Below, one piece after another: positions 16,997 through 26,306 of a stretch of DNA of 64,000 nt. How positions within the stretch are numbered: position 1 is the stretch's first letter; every line of letters starts with the position of its first letter. The notes beneath the pieces are model-generated. The model searched no databases and was not told the DNA's origin. It saw nothing but the letters and a program-made list of their open reading frames with translations. This stretch comes from JBBDSH01 sp040905045 (lineage in GTDB: Bacteria; Pseudomonadota; Gammaproteobacteria; Eutrophobiales; Eutrophobiaceae): NCBI GenBank assembly GCA_040905045.1, contig JBBDSH010000105.1, positions 3,176-67,175 of the forward strand. The letters run 5' to 3'. The position numbers were made by a program, and so were the translations under genes.

Positions 16997-18517
16997 ATGG
17001 AATTGAATCTACCCTTTCTCAGTATATTGATATGGGCTCCCATCCTGGGTGGGATCTGGGTCCTGTATGCGGGCGATCGCCAGGAACAGACCGTCAAGGT
17101 ATTGTCCCTGTCGGTTTCCGTCATCGTCTTTCTGGTTTCCGTACTGGCGTGGTTCAGTTTCAATACCGGCACGCACGCCATGCAGTTTGTGGAACTGACA
17201 AGCTGGATCGAGACATTCAATATCAACTATCACCTGGGCGTGGACGGCATCTCCCTGCCGTTGATCCTGCTGACCACGTTTACCACCGTGCTCGTCATTA
17301 TCTCCGCCTGGGAGGTCATTGAAACCCGGGTGTCCCAGTACATGGCCGCCTTCCTGATCCTGGAAGGCCTGATGAACGGGGTCTTCGCGGCTCTGGACGC
17401 CATGCTGTTCTATTTCTTCTGGGAGGCCATGCTGATCCCCATGTTCCTGATCATCGGTGTCTGGGGCGGGCCGCGGCGGGTCTACGCCACGATCAAATTC
17501 TTTTTATATACGTTCCTGGGCTCCATATTCATGCTGGTGGCCCTGTTGTATCTTTATTCCCAGGCGGGCAGCTTTAATATCCTTGATCTGCATAACCAGC
17601 CCTTGTCGCTGCTGGCGCAGCAACTGATTTTCATCGCATTCCTGCTGGCCTTTGCCGTCAAGATCCCCATGTGGCCGGTACACACCTGGTTGCCGGACGC
17701 CCACGTGGAGGCGCCCACCGGCGGTTCTGTTATCCTTGCCGCCATCATGCTGAAGATGGGCGGTTACGGTTTCCTGCGTTTCAGCCTGCCCATTGCGCCG
17801 GATGCCAGTCAGGCTCTGGATTCATTCATGATCGTTCTGTCGTTGATCGCCATCGTTTATATCGGCTTTGTCGCCCTGGTTCAGAACGATATGAAAAAGC
17901 TGATTGCCTATTCGTCAATTTCCCACATGGGCTTTGTCACGCTCGGGTTCTTTATCGGCTTTTCCACCTGGGCGGCCACCGGCAATACCGATGCCGCGGT
18001 CATGGGTCTGGAAGGCGGCATGATGCAGATGATCTCTCACGGCTTCATTTCCGGGGCCTTGTTCCTCTGTGTGGGCGTGCTTTACGACCGGCTTCACAGT
18101 CGCGAGATCTCGGACTATGGCGGCGTCGCCAACACCATGCCGCAGTTCGCCGCCTTCATGATGCTGTTTGCCATGGCCAATTCCGGCCTGCCCGGCACTT
18201 CCGGTTTTGTCGGCGAGTTTCTGGTGATCCTCAGTGCCTTTCAGGCCAGCTTCTGGATCGCCTTCCTGGCCGCCCTGACGCTGATCCTGGGCGCGGCATA
18301 CACTCTGTGGATGTACAAGCGTGTCATCTTCGGTGATGTGGCCAATCAAAATGTCGCCGAATTAACCGATATCAACGGCCGGGAGAAATTCATCCTCATC
18401 GTGCTGGCGGCTGTGGTGCTGTTGTTCGGCATCTGGCCGGCGCCGCTGTTCGAGGTCATGCACCCGACCTTCGAGCATCTGTTCGAGCATATTACCCAAT
18501 CAAAGCTGCCGGGCTGA
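16997..18517 (+). CDS. nuoM: NADH-quinone oxidoreductase subunit M
   Basis: 506 residues, 14 membrane helices, antiporter-like. LFYFFWEAMLIPMFLIIGVWGG holds the TM5 glutamate and AFAVKIPMWPVHTWLPDAH the TM7 lysine. EAPTGGSVILAAIMLKMGGYG is the NuoM-specific TM8 stretch. AGGA lies about seven bases before the ATG. nuoN starts three bases after the stop. Confidence 0.96.
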   Translation: MELNLPFLSILIWAPILGGIWVLYAGDRQEQTVKVLSLSVSVIVFLVSVLAWFSFNTGTHAMQFVELTSWIETFNINYHLGVDGISLPLILLTTFTTVLVIISAWEVIETRVSQYMAAFLILEGLMNGVFAALDAMLFYFFWEAMLIPMFLIIGVWGGPRRVYATIKFFLYTFLGSIFMLVALLYLYSQAGSFNILDLHNQPLSLLAQQLIFIAFLLAFAVKIPMWPVHTWLPDAHVEAPTGGSVILAAIMLKMGGYGFLRFSLPIAPDASQALDSFMIVLSLIAIVYIGFVALVQNDMKKLIAYSSISHMGFVTLGFFIGFSTWAATGNTDAAVMGLEGGMMQMISHGFISGALFLCVGVLYDRLHSREISDYGGVANTMPQFAAFMMLFAMANSGLPGTSGFVGEFLVILSAFQASFWIAFLAALTLILGAAYTLWMYKRVIFGDVANQNVAELTDINGREKFILIVLAAVVLLFGIWPAPLFEVMHPTFEHLFEHITQSKLPG

Positions 18518-18520
18518 ACC

Positions 18521-19957
18521 ATGATTAGCGCAGAACTGCCATTGCTGTTACCGGAAATCGCCCTGCTGACACTGGCCTGTCTGGTGTTGGTGCTGGATAC
18601 CGTATTCGATCGTCCGGGCACCTACGTGACCTACTGGTTGACGCAGGCAACCCTGATTATTGCCATGATCCTGGTTCTTTATGTGGCACAGGATAACGCG
18701 GTGATCGCCTTCAGCGGCCACTTCATCTCCGACCCCATGAGCACCGTGCTCAAGTTCGCCGTTTGCCTGATCAGCCTGGTGGTGTTTTTCTATTCCCACG
18801 ATTACCTGCGCGAGCACGATATTTTCAAGGGCGAGTATTTTGTGCTCGGCCTGTTCGGCGTTCTCGGCATGCTGGTCATGATCTCCGCGGGCAGTCTGCT
18901 GACCGTTTACATGGGACTGGAACTGTTGTCCCTGTCCCTGTATGCCATGGTCGCCATGCACCGGGATTCGCCCACCGCCTCCGAGGCGGCCATGAAGTAT
19001 TTCGTCCTCGGCGCGCTGGCCTCGGGCATGTTGCTGTACGGCATCTCCATGCTCTACGGCGTCACCGGCAGCATCGAACTGCGGGAAATCGCCGCCCATG
19101 CAGCGGGGCAGGGCGAGACGGATCTGCTGATGGTCTTCGGGCTGGTGTTTGTCGTGGTCGGCATTGCCTTCAAGCTGGGCGCGGTGCCGTTTCATATGTG
19201 GGTGCCGGATGTTTACGAAGGCGCGCCCACGGCGGTGACCCTGTTCATCAGTACGGCGCCCAAGATCGCGGCCTTCGCCATGGCTATGCGCCTGCTGGTG
19301 GACGGCCTGCAGCCGCTGCTGCCGGACTGGCAGGGCATGCTCATCATCCTCGCCGTGTTGTCCATGGCGGCGGGCAATATCATTGCCATCGCCCAGACCA
19401 ACATCAAGCGCATGCTGGCGTATTCCACCATCGCTCATATCGGTTTCCTGCTGCTGGGACTGATAGCCGGGACCGAAAGCGGTTACGCCGGCTCCATGTT
19501 TTACGTGATTGTCTACGCCCTGATGAGCATGGGGTCCTTCGGCATGATCATTCTGCTGGGGCGCAGGGGACTGGAGGCGGATCGCCTGGATGATTTCAAG
19601 GGTCTGGCCGAACGTAATCCCTGGTTTGCCTTCATCATGCTGCTCCTCATGTTCTCCATGGCCGGCGTACCGCCGTTGATCGGATTCTGGGCCAAGTGGT
19701 TCGTTATCAAGGAAGTGGTGGCAATGGGCTATGTCTGGCTGGCGGCGCTGGCGGTGCTGTTCTCCGTTATCGGTGCTTACTATTATCTGCGCATCGTCAA
19801 GCTGATGTATTTCGATGAGCCGGACTCCATGTCCGCCATCAAGGCCTCCCGCTCCATGCGTCTGGTATTGAGCCTCAACGGCCTGTCGCTGCTGCTGCTG
19901 GGTTTCCTGCCCGGCGCCCTGATGGCCGTCTGCGTTAATGCCATTAGTGTCTTATAG
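18521..19957 (+). CDS. nuoN: NADH-quinone oxidoreductase subunit N
   Basis: 478 residues, third antiporter-like subunit. TVYMGLELLSLSLYAMVAMH contains the TM5 glutamate; GIAFKLGAVPFHMWVPDVYEG contains the TM7 lysine; ISTAPKIAAFAMAMRLLVDG follows. It is the last nuo gene, and the operon is followed by a repeat-filled gap and convergent psd. Confidence 0.96.
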   Translation: MISAELPLLLPEIALLTLACLVLVLDTVFDRPGTYVTYWLTQATLIIAMILVLYVAQDNAVIAFSGHFISDPMSTVLKFAVCLISLVVFFYSHDYLREHDIFKGEYFVLGLFGVLGMLVMISAGSLLTVYMGLELLSLSLYAMVAMHRDSPTASEAAMKYFVLGALASGMLLYGISMLYGVTGSIELREIAAHAAGQGETDLLMVFGLVFVVVGIAFKLGAVPFHMWVPDVYEGAPTAVTLFISTAPKIAAFAMAMRLLVDGLQPLLPDWQGMLIILAVLSMAAGNIIAIAQTNIKRMLAYSTIAHIGFLLLGLIAGTESGYAGSMFYVIVYALMSMGSFGMIILLGRRGLEADRLDDFKGLAERNPWFAFIMLLLMFSMAGVPPLIGFWAKWFVIKEVVAMGYVWLAALAVLFSVIGAYYYLRIVKLMYFDEPDSMSAIKASRSMRLVLSLNGLSLLLLGFLPGALMAVCVNAISVL

Positions 19958-19976
19958 ACGGGGATTAACAGGATTT

Positions 19977-20212
19977 TTGCCACAGAGAGCCTGCCCCGGA
20001 CTTGACCCGGGGACACAGAGGACCACAGAGAGAATATATAAGGGATAATTTTTATTCTTTGCGATCTTTGCGGCCTTTGCGAGATTATTATGTTTTTCCT
20101 TCCCTCCGGCTATGTAAATTGATCTCGCCAAGGCCGCCAAGATCGCAAAGGTGAAAAGAAATTATTTCTTATCTTACCTCTGTGGTCCTCTGTGTTTACT
20201 CTGTGGCTGAAT
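19977..20212. repeat. Nested short-period inverted repeats (CACAGAG and CGCAAAG types)
   Basis: Between convergent nuoN and psd. CACAGAG units (gacacagaggaccacagagaga) near 20011-20033 are answered by CCTCTGTGGTCCTCTGTG near 20178-20196. Nested inside, TTTGCGATCTTTGCGGCC near 20057-20074 faces GGCCGCCAAGATCGCAAAGG near 20130-20151. The result would be a long two-layer hairpin. No gene is supported in this gap. Confidence 0.8.
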
Positions 20213-21069
20213 TAAACAAATATTCCGATCTTCTCACCCATCTTGACGCGCTCGCCGGGTTTTAATGTTTCCAGCCATTGGACGCGGTCTTTCTCGAATA
20301 AAAGGATAACCGTGGAGCCCATGTTGAATCGGCCCATTTCCTCGCCCTTGTCGAGAGTGACGGGATCTTGCAGATGGTCATAGGTCCACGCGCCCGGGGA
20401 CCGATCCCGGGCCGGTGTCACCTGGCCGGCCCATACTGTTTCCATGCTGCCGACAAATATGGCGCCCACCATGATCACGGCCATGCGACCGTGGAAGGTA
20501 TTGAACAGACTGATAACCCGTTCATTGCGGGCGAACAATCGGCTGACGTTTTCCGTGGTAACGGGATTGACTGAAAACAGCTTGCCCGGGACATAGGCCA
20601 TTTTTTCCAGGGTGCCGGCCACGGGCATATGGACGCGGTGATAGTCGCGGGGAGCGAGGTACAGTGTCATGAAGGCGCCCTTGCTGAAACGCAGTGCGGC
20701 GTCCGGATCGTTGCCGAGCAGCTCCAGGGCTGAATATTTTATGCCCTTGGCCTGGAGCAGGCAGCCTTCCCGAATATGGCCCGACTGGCTGACACGGCCG
20801 TCGACGGGTGAGAGCAGGGCGTCGGCGCTGTTGTCGAGCGGCCGCGCATCGGGTTTCAGTTCACGTGTGAAAAAGCTGTTGAAATCCGCGAATTCCGTGC
20901 TGTCCGTCTCGTCAGCCTCGCTCATATCGACGTTATAAAGACGAATGAAGGCGCGAATCATCCGATCTTTCAAAGGCGGGTACCGCAGGCGTGCCAGCCG
21001 GTACATGCAGGCGGACAGCGTGTGCTGGGGCAGCAGGTATTGAGGCAGGATCTTTAACAGGCGGAGCAT
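20212..21069 (-). CDS. psd: Phosphatidylserine decarboxylase proenzyme
   Basis: 285 residues, the bacterial type I length. It makes phosphatidylethanolamine at the inner membrane. ADALLSPVDGRVSQ and APRDYHRVHMPVAG (catalytic histidine region) are present. Self-cleavage occurs before the serine of FNMGSTVILLFEK near the C-terminus, producing the pyruvoyl group; the usual LGST reads MGST here. The gene is convergent with nuoN. The PCu(A)C gene is six bases upstream on the same strand. Confidence 0.95.
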   Translation of the reverse strand: MLRLLKILPQYLLPQHTLSACMYRLARLRYPPLKDRMIRAFIRLYNVDMSEADETDSTEFADFNSFFTRELKPDARPLDNSADALLSPVDGRVSQSGHIREGCLLQAKGIKYSALELLGNDPDAALRFSKGAFMTLYLAPRDYHRVHMPVAGTLEKMAYVPGKLFSVNPVTTENVSRLFARNERVISLFNTFHGRMAVIMVGAIFVGSMETVWAGQVTPARDRSPGAWTYDHLQDPVTLDKGEEMGRFNMGSTVILLFEKDRVQWLETLKPGERVKMGEKIGIFV

Positions 21070-21075
21070 GGGGTG

Positions 21076-21540
21076 TCAGTGATGCTCGTGACTGCTGTTG
21101 ATGCGGCGAACGGCGGCTATCGTGTCAATGGTAATGCCGTCGGCGAAATGCAGTATTAACGGGATTTCGTCCCCGGTTCGGATCGGCTCGCGTCCATCGA
21201 ACAGCATCAAATGGTGGCCGCCGGGACTGAACCTGAACCGTTCGCCGGCCGGTACGGGAATGCGCTTCTGCCGTTGCATGGAGGATGTTCCGTCATCGCT
21301 AATCACCGTGCTGTGCATCTCAATGCGGCTGAATGCCGGACTGGTGACGTCTGTCAGGACTCGTTTGCGGCCGGACTGGTTGCCAATGATCAGGTAACCG
21401 GCATTAACCCGCACGCCGGGCGGTGCCTCGGCGATCCAGGCATCGTGAACCTTCAGCGCCGTTTCCGAGGCGGAGAGCGGTGCCGCCAGGGCGGCCAGAA
21501 TCGGCATCAATACCGCGGCTTTACGTATTTTATGGATCAT
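21076..21540 (-). CDS. PCu(A)C-type periplasmic copper chaperone
   Basis: 154 residues with an N-terminal signal peptide (about 1-24, ending LSASE). The Cu(I) site H(M)-X10-M-X21-H-X-M is recognisable: histidine and methionine around IEMHSTVISDDGTSSM and SPGGHHLMLFDGRE. It hands copper to SCO and the CuA or CuB site of cytochrome oxidase. It overlaps the upstream SCO gene by four bases, which supports a shared copper-delivery role. Confidence 0.9.
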   Translation of the reverse strand: MIHKIRKAAVLMPILAALAAPLSASETALKVHDAWIAEAPPGVRVNAGYLIIGNQSGRKRVLTDVTSPAFSRIEMHSTVISDDGTSSMQRQKRIPVPAGERFRFSPGGHHLMLFDGREPIRTGDEIPLILHFADGITIDTIAAVRRINSSHEHH

Positions 21541-22196
21541 GATTGCTGTTGCATGAATTGCCGGATATCAAGGAAGCGGGAAAGTATCTCATCGGCCTTG
21601 TGGGGAGCGGAAAACAGGCTGATCAGGCGTCCGCGGGGATCGACCAGGAGGACCGAGGCACTGTGGTCGACCAGATAATCGCCGTCTTCCGATACCTCGC
21701 CCCTGGCGGCAACCACGCCCAATTGACCGGTCAGTGAACGGATTTGTTCTTCACTGCCGCCCAGACCGATAAAATCCGGATTGAAATAGCCGACGTATTC
21801 AGACAGCTGGCGGGTGGTGTCGCGTTCCGGATCGACGGTAACAAACAGGGTCTGGGTATTGGTGATGCCCCGCTGTTCCAGTTCCCGCTCGACCTGGTCG
21901 AGCACCGACAACGTGACGGGGCAGATGTCGGGACAATGGGTGAAACCGAAAAACAGGAACGACCAGCGGCCCTCGAGCTGTTTCAGACCGAATCGCTCAC
22001 CGGTATGATCGACGGTCTCAAAGGGTCGTACCTGTTTCGGATTGGGCCAGAAAAGACCCTCGATGGAGGGTTCCTGCGCAGGTTCTTTTGCCGGGCCGGT
22101 ATAATAATGGGCCGTGGAAAATCCCACGCCCAGGCCCAGGGCAATGAGTCCGAGTATGAGCGCCACGGCGTTGACTGTTTTTTTCTTTAGCATCAT
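21537..22196 (-). CDS. SCO1/SenC family copper-binding protein
   Basis: 219 residues: N-terminal membrane anchor (about 8-28) then a thioredoxin-like SCO domain. The copper ligands are CxxxC in FFGFTHCPDICPVTLS and the distal histidine in LVDHSASVLLVDPRGRL. It works in cytochrome c oxidase CuA assembly, possibly also as a redox sensor. First gene of a minus-strand trio (SCO, PCu(A)C, psd), divergent from the Mrp cluster across a 227-base gap that must hold both promoters. Confidence 0.93.
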   Translation of the reverse strand: MMLKKKTVNAVALILGLIALGLGVGFSTAHYYTGPAKEPAQEPSIEGLFWPNPKQVRPFETVDHTGERFGLKQLEGRWSFLFFGFTHCPDICPVTLSVLDQVERELEQRGITNTQTLFVTVDPERDTTRQLSEYVGYFNPDFIGLGGSEEQIRSLTGQLGVVAARGEVSEDGDYLVDHSASVLLVDPRGRLISLFSAPHKADEILSRFLDIRQFMQQQS

Positions 22197-22423
22197 CAGG
22201 ATTATACCTTATTAATAATGAGTGGTTCATTGCTTCGAAGCGATGCCGGTTGCGGTTGTCGATGGCTTGCGTAGTGCACTGATTTATAGCCGGTTTTTAC
22301 AGTAGCGGTTGCTGAAATAATCTTGTTATACTGCCGCCTGTTTGGAATGAATATCCTTGTTGTCCATCGGGACTTGTCACTCGCAGTTTCAACATAATCA
22401 CAAATTCATAAAAGGATGCGGTT

Positions 22424-22897
22424 GTGAAACATATCACGGGCCTTGCCCTGGTACTGGTTATTTTCTGGTTGATCAATTCCGGCCACTTCGACAGCCTCTT
22501 GCTGGGCCTGGGGCTTGTCTCGGTGGTGCTGGTGATGTGGATCAACCAGCGCATGACGAAGATCAATGATGAGTATCAGCCGCCGGTGCTGCTGTCCTTG
22601 CGGTTGCCGTCCTATCTGCTGTGGCTCGCATGGGAGATCGTCAAGTCCAATATGCATGTGGTCCGGCGTATCTGGCAGCGCAGTCCGGATATCAGCCCGA
22701 CGGTATTCACCGTCCGGGTTTCGCAGCAGACCGATGTCTGCAAGGTGTTGTACGCCAATTCCATCATCATGACGCCCGGAACCGTGACCCTGGAGGTGGA
22801 GGGCGATGAATTCCAGGTCCATGCCCTGACCCGGGCCACGGCCGAGAGCCTTCAGTCGGGGGAGATGGACGCACGGGTGAGCAGACTGGAGGACTGA
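22424..22897 (+). CDS. mrpE: Mrp-type Na+/H+ antiporter subunit E
   Basis: 157 residues, with two or three N-terminal membrane helices and a cytoplasmic domain. LRLPSYLLWLAWEIVKSNMHV and ANSIIMTPGTVTLEVEGDEF are the family-defining segments. The GTG at 22424 has AAAGGA about six bases upstream. It opens the operon E-F-G-(MbhD+B)-C-D; neighbouring genes overlap by one to four bases, suggesting coupled translation. The role of MrpE within the complex is poorly understood. Confidence 0.93.
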   Translation: MKHITGLALVLVIFWLINSGHFDSLLLGLGLVSVVLVMWINQRMTKINDEYQPPVLLSLRLPSYLLWLAWEIVKSNMHVVRRIWQRSPDISPTVFTVRVSQQTDVCKVLYANSIIMTPGTVTLEVEGDEFQVHALTRATAESLQSGEMDARVSRLED

Positions 22898-23169
22898 TGT
22901 TTATTGCCGCCGCTATCGCCATTCTTGTGGTCATGATGCTCGCCCTGGCCAGGGCGCTCATGGGGCCGACGGTGTATGACCGCATACTGGCGGTCAATAT
23001 GTTCGGTACCAAGACTGTTTTGCTGATCTCGGTGCTCGGTGTCATCGCCGGACGCGCCGATTTCATCGACATTGCCCTGGTCTATGCCCTGATCAATTTC
23101 ATCAGCATTATCGCCGTCCTGCGTTTCTTCGAATACGCCGATGAAAGGAAAGCGGAGCAGGAATCCTGA
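22897..23169 (+). CDS. mrpF: Mrp antiporter subunit F
   Basis: 90 residues, three membrane helices. ARALMGPTVYDRILAVNMFG is the MrpF signature, with the membrane aspartate in RADFIDIALVYALINFI. It overlaps mrpE and mrpG by one base at each side. Confidence 0.93.
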   Translation: MFIAAAIAILVVMMLALARALMGPTVYDRILAVNMFGTKTVLLISVLGVIAGRADFIDIALVYALINFISIIAVLRFFEYADERKAEQES

Positions 23170-23498
23170 TGGAGACGGTTGTGAATATTCTGAGCTGGGC
23201 ATTCCTCCTGGCCGGCGCTTTTCTCGGCATCTCCGGCGCCGTGGGCCTGTTCCGTTTCCCGGAATTCTTTACCCGTTTGCACGCCGCCAGTGTGACTGAT
23301 TCACTGTGCGCGGCGCTGATTGTCCTGGGCCTGATCCTGCAAAGCGCTTCATTAATGTTAATCATCAAGCTGGTGTTGATCCTGCTGATACTGACCTATA
23401 CCAGTCCCACCGCCGCTCACGCCCTGGCCAAGGCGGCGTTGCATGGTGGCCTGAAGCCCGTTCCGGATGGAGAAGGGGAGCCGTCATCGAAATCCTGA
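23169..23498 (+). CDS. mrpG: Mrp antiporter subunit G
   Basis: 109 residues, three membrane helices. GAVGLFRFPEFFTRLHAASV is the classic MnhG motif, followed by LVLILLILTYTSPTAAHALAKAA. The stop at 23496-23498 lies within the beginning of the next reading frame. Confidence 0.93.
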   Translation: METVVNILSWAFLLAGAFLGISGAVGLFRFPEFFTRLHAASVTDSLCAALIVLGLILQSASLMLIIKLVLILLILTYTSPTAAHALAKAALHGGLKPVPDGEGEPSSKS

Positions 23499-24475
23499 TC
23501 GATATTGTCCTTCTGAGTCTGCTCGCCGCGACCGCACTGGCGGTGGTGTTCATGCGCGATCTGTTCGCCATCGTCATGCTGTTCGGTATCTACAGTCTGT
23601 TGTCCGCCGGCTTTTTCGTCTCCATGGATGCCGTCGATGTGGCATTGACCGAGGCGGCCGTGGGAGCGGGCATTACCACCGTCCTCATGCTGGGCACGCT
23701 GGCATTGACCGCGCGGACGGAGAAACGTAAGGGACACGGTCCGCTGTTGCCTCTGTTGGTGGTGATCGTCACCGGCGCGGCGCTGATCTACGCCACCCTC
23801 GACATGCCGTATTTCGCCGATCCTGATGCGCCGGCGCATCAGCATGTGGCACCCCGGTATATACAGGAATCGGGGACGGAGATAGGCATCCCCAATATCG
23901 TCACTTCGGTCCTCGCCAGCTACCGTGGTTTCGATACCCTGGGCGAGGTGGTGGTTATCTTCGCCGCCGGCCTGGGTGTCCTCATTCTGCTGGGCGTGGC
24001 CGGCGATCGCCGCCACGACGCAAGTCCGTCGACCATGCAGCATCATCTTGTACTGCGTGTCATTACCAAGTCGCTGATACCGTTGATACTGCTGTATGCC
24101 CTGTATATCCAGTTTCACGGCGACTACGGGCCGGGGGGCGGGTTTCAGGCCGGTGTCATCTTCGCCGCGGCCTTCATCCTTTACAGCATTATCTACGGTC
24201 TCAACAGCGCTGAACGGATTATCTCCCCCGCCGTCCTGCGTTTTCTCATGGCCGCCGGCGTACTGATATTCAGCGGTACGGGTGTGGCGGCATTGCTGCT
24301 GGGCGGTAATTATCTCGACTACGATTTCCTTGCCCACGATCCGGTGCACGGCCAGCATGTGGGCATACTATTGGTGGAGTTCGGCGTGGGCGTGACCGTG
24401 ACCGCCGTCATGATCTCGGTATTCTTCAATTTCAGCGGCCGCAGTAATGCCCGTCAGGAGACCGGGAAGCAATGA
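23486..24475 (+). CDS. Fused MbhD-like (MrpA C-terminal) and MrpB subunit
   Basis: About 329 residues. Residues ~1-90 form the DUF4040/MbhD domain (LFAIVMLFGIYSLLSAGFFV, then DVALTEAAVGAGITTVLMLG), homologous to the C-terminal part of MrpA. Residues ~150-320 are an MnhB domain (IQFHGDYGPGGGFQAGVIFA). There is no ATG, GTG or TTG near the expected start. The coordinates assume an ATC at 23486, five bases after GGGGAG; CTG at 23495, overlapping the mrpG stop, is the alternative. The ATG at 23306 would add an unlikely out-of-frame shadow of mrpG. Confidence 0.82.
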   Translation: MEILIDIVLLSLLAATALAVVFMRDLFAIVMLFGIYSLLSAGFFVSMDAVDVALTEAAVGAGITTVLMLGTLALTARTEKRKGHGPLLPLLVVIVTGAALIYATLDMPYFADPDAPAHQHVAPRYIQESGTEIGIPNIVTSVLASYRGFDTLGEVVVIFAAGLGVLILLGVAGDRRHDASPSTMQHHLVLRVITKSLIPLILLYALYIQFHGDYGPGGGFQAGVIFAAAFILYSIIYGLNSAERIISPAVLRFLMAAGVLIFSGTGVAALLLGGNYLDYDFLAHDPVHGQHVGILLVEFGVGVTVTAVMISVFFNFSGRSNARQETGKQ

Positions 24476-24828
24476 CCACGGTACTGGGATTGTACAATTA
24501 CTGGGTGGTCATCTTCCTGATGATGGTGGGTTTCTATATCGTCATTGCTCACGGCAATATGGTCAAGAAAGTCGTCGGCCTTAATATTTTCCAGACATCC
24601 GTGTTCATTCTCTATATCAGCGTCGGTAAAGTGCGCGACGGCGCCGCGCCCATTCTCGACGACACCGTAACGGTATATTCCAATCCGCTGCCCCATGTTT
24701 TAATCCTCACCGCCATTGTTGTCGGCGTGGCGACAACGGCTTTGGCCCTGGCGCTGATCGTGCGCATCCGCGAGTCCTACGGCAGTATTGAAGAAGAAGA
24801 TATCCATCGTCAGGACGAATCGTTGTGA
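24472..24828 (+). CDS. mrpC: Mrp antiporter subunit C (NuoK-like)
   Basis: 118 residues, three membrane helices, homologous to NuoK. NMVKKVVGLNIFQTSVFILYI and DPLPHVLILTAIVV-type segment (here SNPLPHVLILTAIVVGVATT) are the MrpC hallmarks. It overlaps the upstream gene by four bases and mrpD by four. Confidence 0.93.
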   Translation: MTTVLGLYNYWVVIFLMMVGFYIVIAHGNMVKKVVGLNIFQTSVFILYISVGKVRDGAAPILDDTVTVYSNPLPHVLILTAIVVGVATTALALALIVRIRESYGSIEEEDIHRQDESL

Positions 24829-26306
24829 TCACCGCCAATCTTCCCGCACTGCAGGTTGTCATTCCCCTGCTTGCCGCACCCCTGAGCCTGGTACTGCGGC
24901 GGCCCGGCTTGGCCTGGCTGTTTACGCTGTTGATCAGCATTATCACGCTGTTCGTCAGTCTGGAACTGTTGCGGCAGGTCCTCTCAGGCGGCGTGATTTC
25001 CTATGCCATGGGCGGCTGGGAGCCGCCATGGGGAATTGAGTATCGTGTCGATACCGTCAACGCCTTCGTTCTTCTGATTGTATCCATCATCGGCGCCGTG
25101 GTCATGCTGTCCGCGGGTGAAAGCGTTGCCAGGGAGGTGCCGGAGGACAAACAACCGCTGTTCTACACCGCCTACCTGCTGTGCCTGACGGGTCTGCTGG
25201 GTATCGCCATTACCGGCGACGCCTTCAACCTGTTCGTGTTTCTGGAAATCTCGTCCCTGTCATCGTATATCATGATCAGCCTGGGGCAGGATCGGCGTTC
25301 CCTGACTGCAGCCTTTCAATATCTGATCATGGGCACCATCGGCGCCACGTTTATCCTTATCGGCGTCGGTCTGCTGTACATGATGACCGGCACGCTCAAT
25401 ATGCATGATTTGTCGCAGCGCCTGCCGGCGATTATGGAAACGCGTACGGTACACAGTGCCTTCGCCTTTCTGACCGTGGGTATCAGCATCAAGCTGGCTC
25501 TTTTCCCTCTGCATCTGTGGCTGCCCAACGCCTACACGTATGCGCCCTCGGTGGCCACCGCGTTCCTCGCCGCCACCGCCACCAAGGTGGCCGTGTATGT
25601 GCTGTTGCGTTTTGTTTTTACCGTTTTCGGCGTCGAATTCGCCTTTGAAATGATGCCGCTGGGCGAGATCCTGATGCTGCTGGCTCTGCTCGCTATCTTC
25701 AGTGGATCCACGGTTGCCATATTCCAGGACAATATCAAGCGAATGATGGCCTATTCCAGCGTCGCCCAGATCGGTTACATGATCCTGGGGATAAGTTTCG
25801 CCACGGTCACCGGCCTGACCGCCGGCATTCTGCATCTGTTCAATCATGCCATGATGAAGGGGGCGCTGTTTCTGGCCCTGGGCTGTATTGTTTATCGCAT
25901 CGGCGGCAATGTCCGTCTCGACGATTTTCGCGGCCTGGGCAAGACCATGCCCTGGACCATGGCGGCCGTCGTTGCCGGTGGATTGAGTTTAATCGGCGTT
26001 CCGCTGACTGTGGGTTTTGTCAGCAAATGGTACCTGGTGCTCGCCGCCCTGGAGCAGGGTTGGTGGCCGATTGCCGTGATGGTTCTGGTCGGCTCCCTGC
26101 TGGCGGTGGTGTATATCTGGAAGCTGGTGGAGGCGGCGTATTTTCAGGCGCCGAAAGAGGGGGCAAGTGGCGCCGAGGCGCCGCTGTCCCTCCTGATCCC
26201 CACCTGGTTGCTGATTGGTGCCAGTGTTTATTTTGGTATTGATACCGATCTGACCGTCAGCGTGGCGCAGATTGCCGCGCAGTCACTGCTGGAGGTGCGA
26301 CCGTGA
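24825..26306 (+). CDS. mrpD: Mrp antiporter subunit D (NuoM/N-like)
   Basis: 493 residues, about 14 membrane helices. FNLFVFLEISSLSSYIMISL contains the conserved TM5 glutamate, GISIKLALFPLHLWLPNAYT the TM7 lysine, and ATATKVAVYVLLRFVFTVFG the TM8 stretch. IFQDNIKRMMAYSSVAQIGY is a general antiporter motif. Starts with a GTG that overlaps mrpC. A proton or sodium channel subunit of the complex. Confidence 0.93.
   Translation: MITANLPALQVVIPLLAAPLSLVLRRPGLAWLFTLLISIITLFVSLELLRQVLSGGVISYAMGGWEPPWGIEYRVDTVNAFVLLIVSIIGAVVMLSAGESVAREVPEDKQPLFYTAYLLCLTGLLGIAITGDAFNLFVFLEISSLSSYIMISLGQDRRSLTAAFQYLIMGTIGATFILIGVGLLYMMTGTLNMHDLSQRLPAIMETRTVHSAFAFLTVGISIKLALFPLHLWLPNAYTYAPSVATAFLAATATKVAVYVLLRFVFTVFGVEFAFEMMPLGEILMLLALLAIFSGSTVAIFQDNIKRMMAYSSVAQIGYMILGISFATVTGLTAGILHLFNHAMMKGALFLALGCIVYRIGGNVRLDDFRGLGKTMPWTMAAVVAGGLSLIGVPLTVGFVSKWYLVLAALEQGWWPIAVMVLVGSLLAVVYIWKLVEAAYFQAPKEGASGAEAPLSLLIPTWLLIGASVYFGIDTDLTVSVAQIAAQSLLEVRP

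Noticed and set aside
23306..23485. ATG at 23306 as the start of the MbhD-MrpB protein
   Set aside because: It would overlap almost all of the second half of mrpG in another frame and add 60 hydrophilic residues absent from the family.
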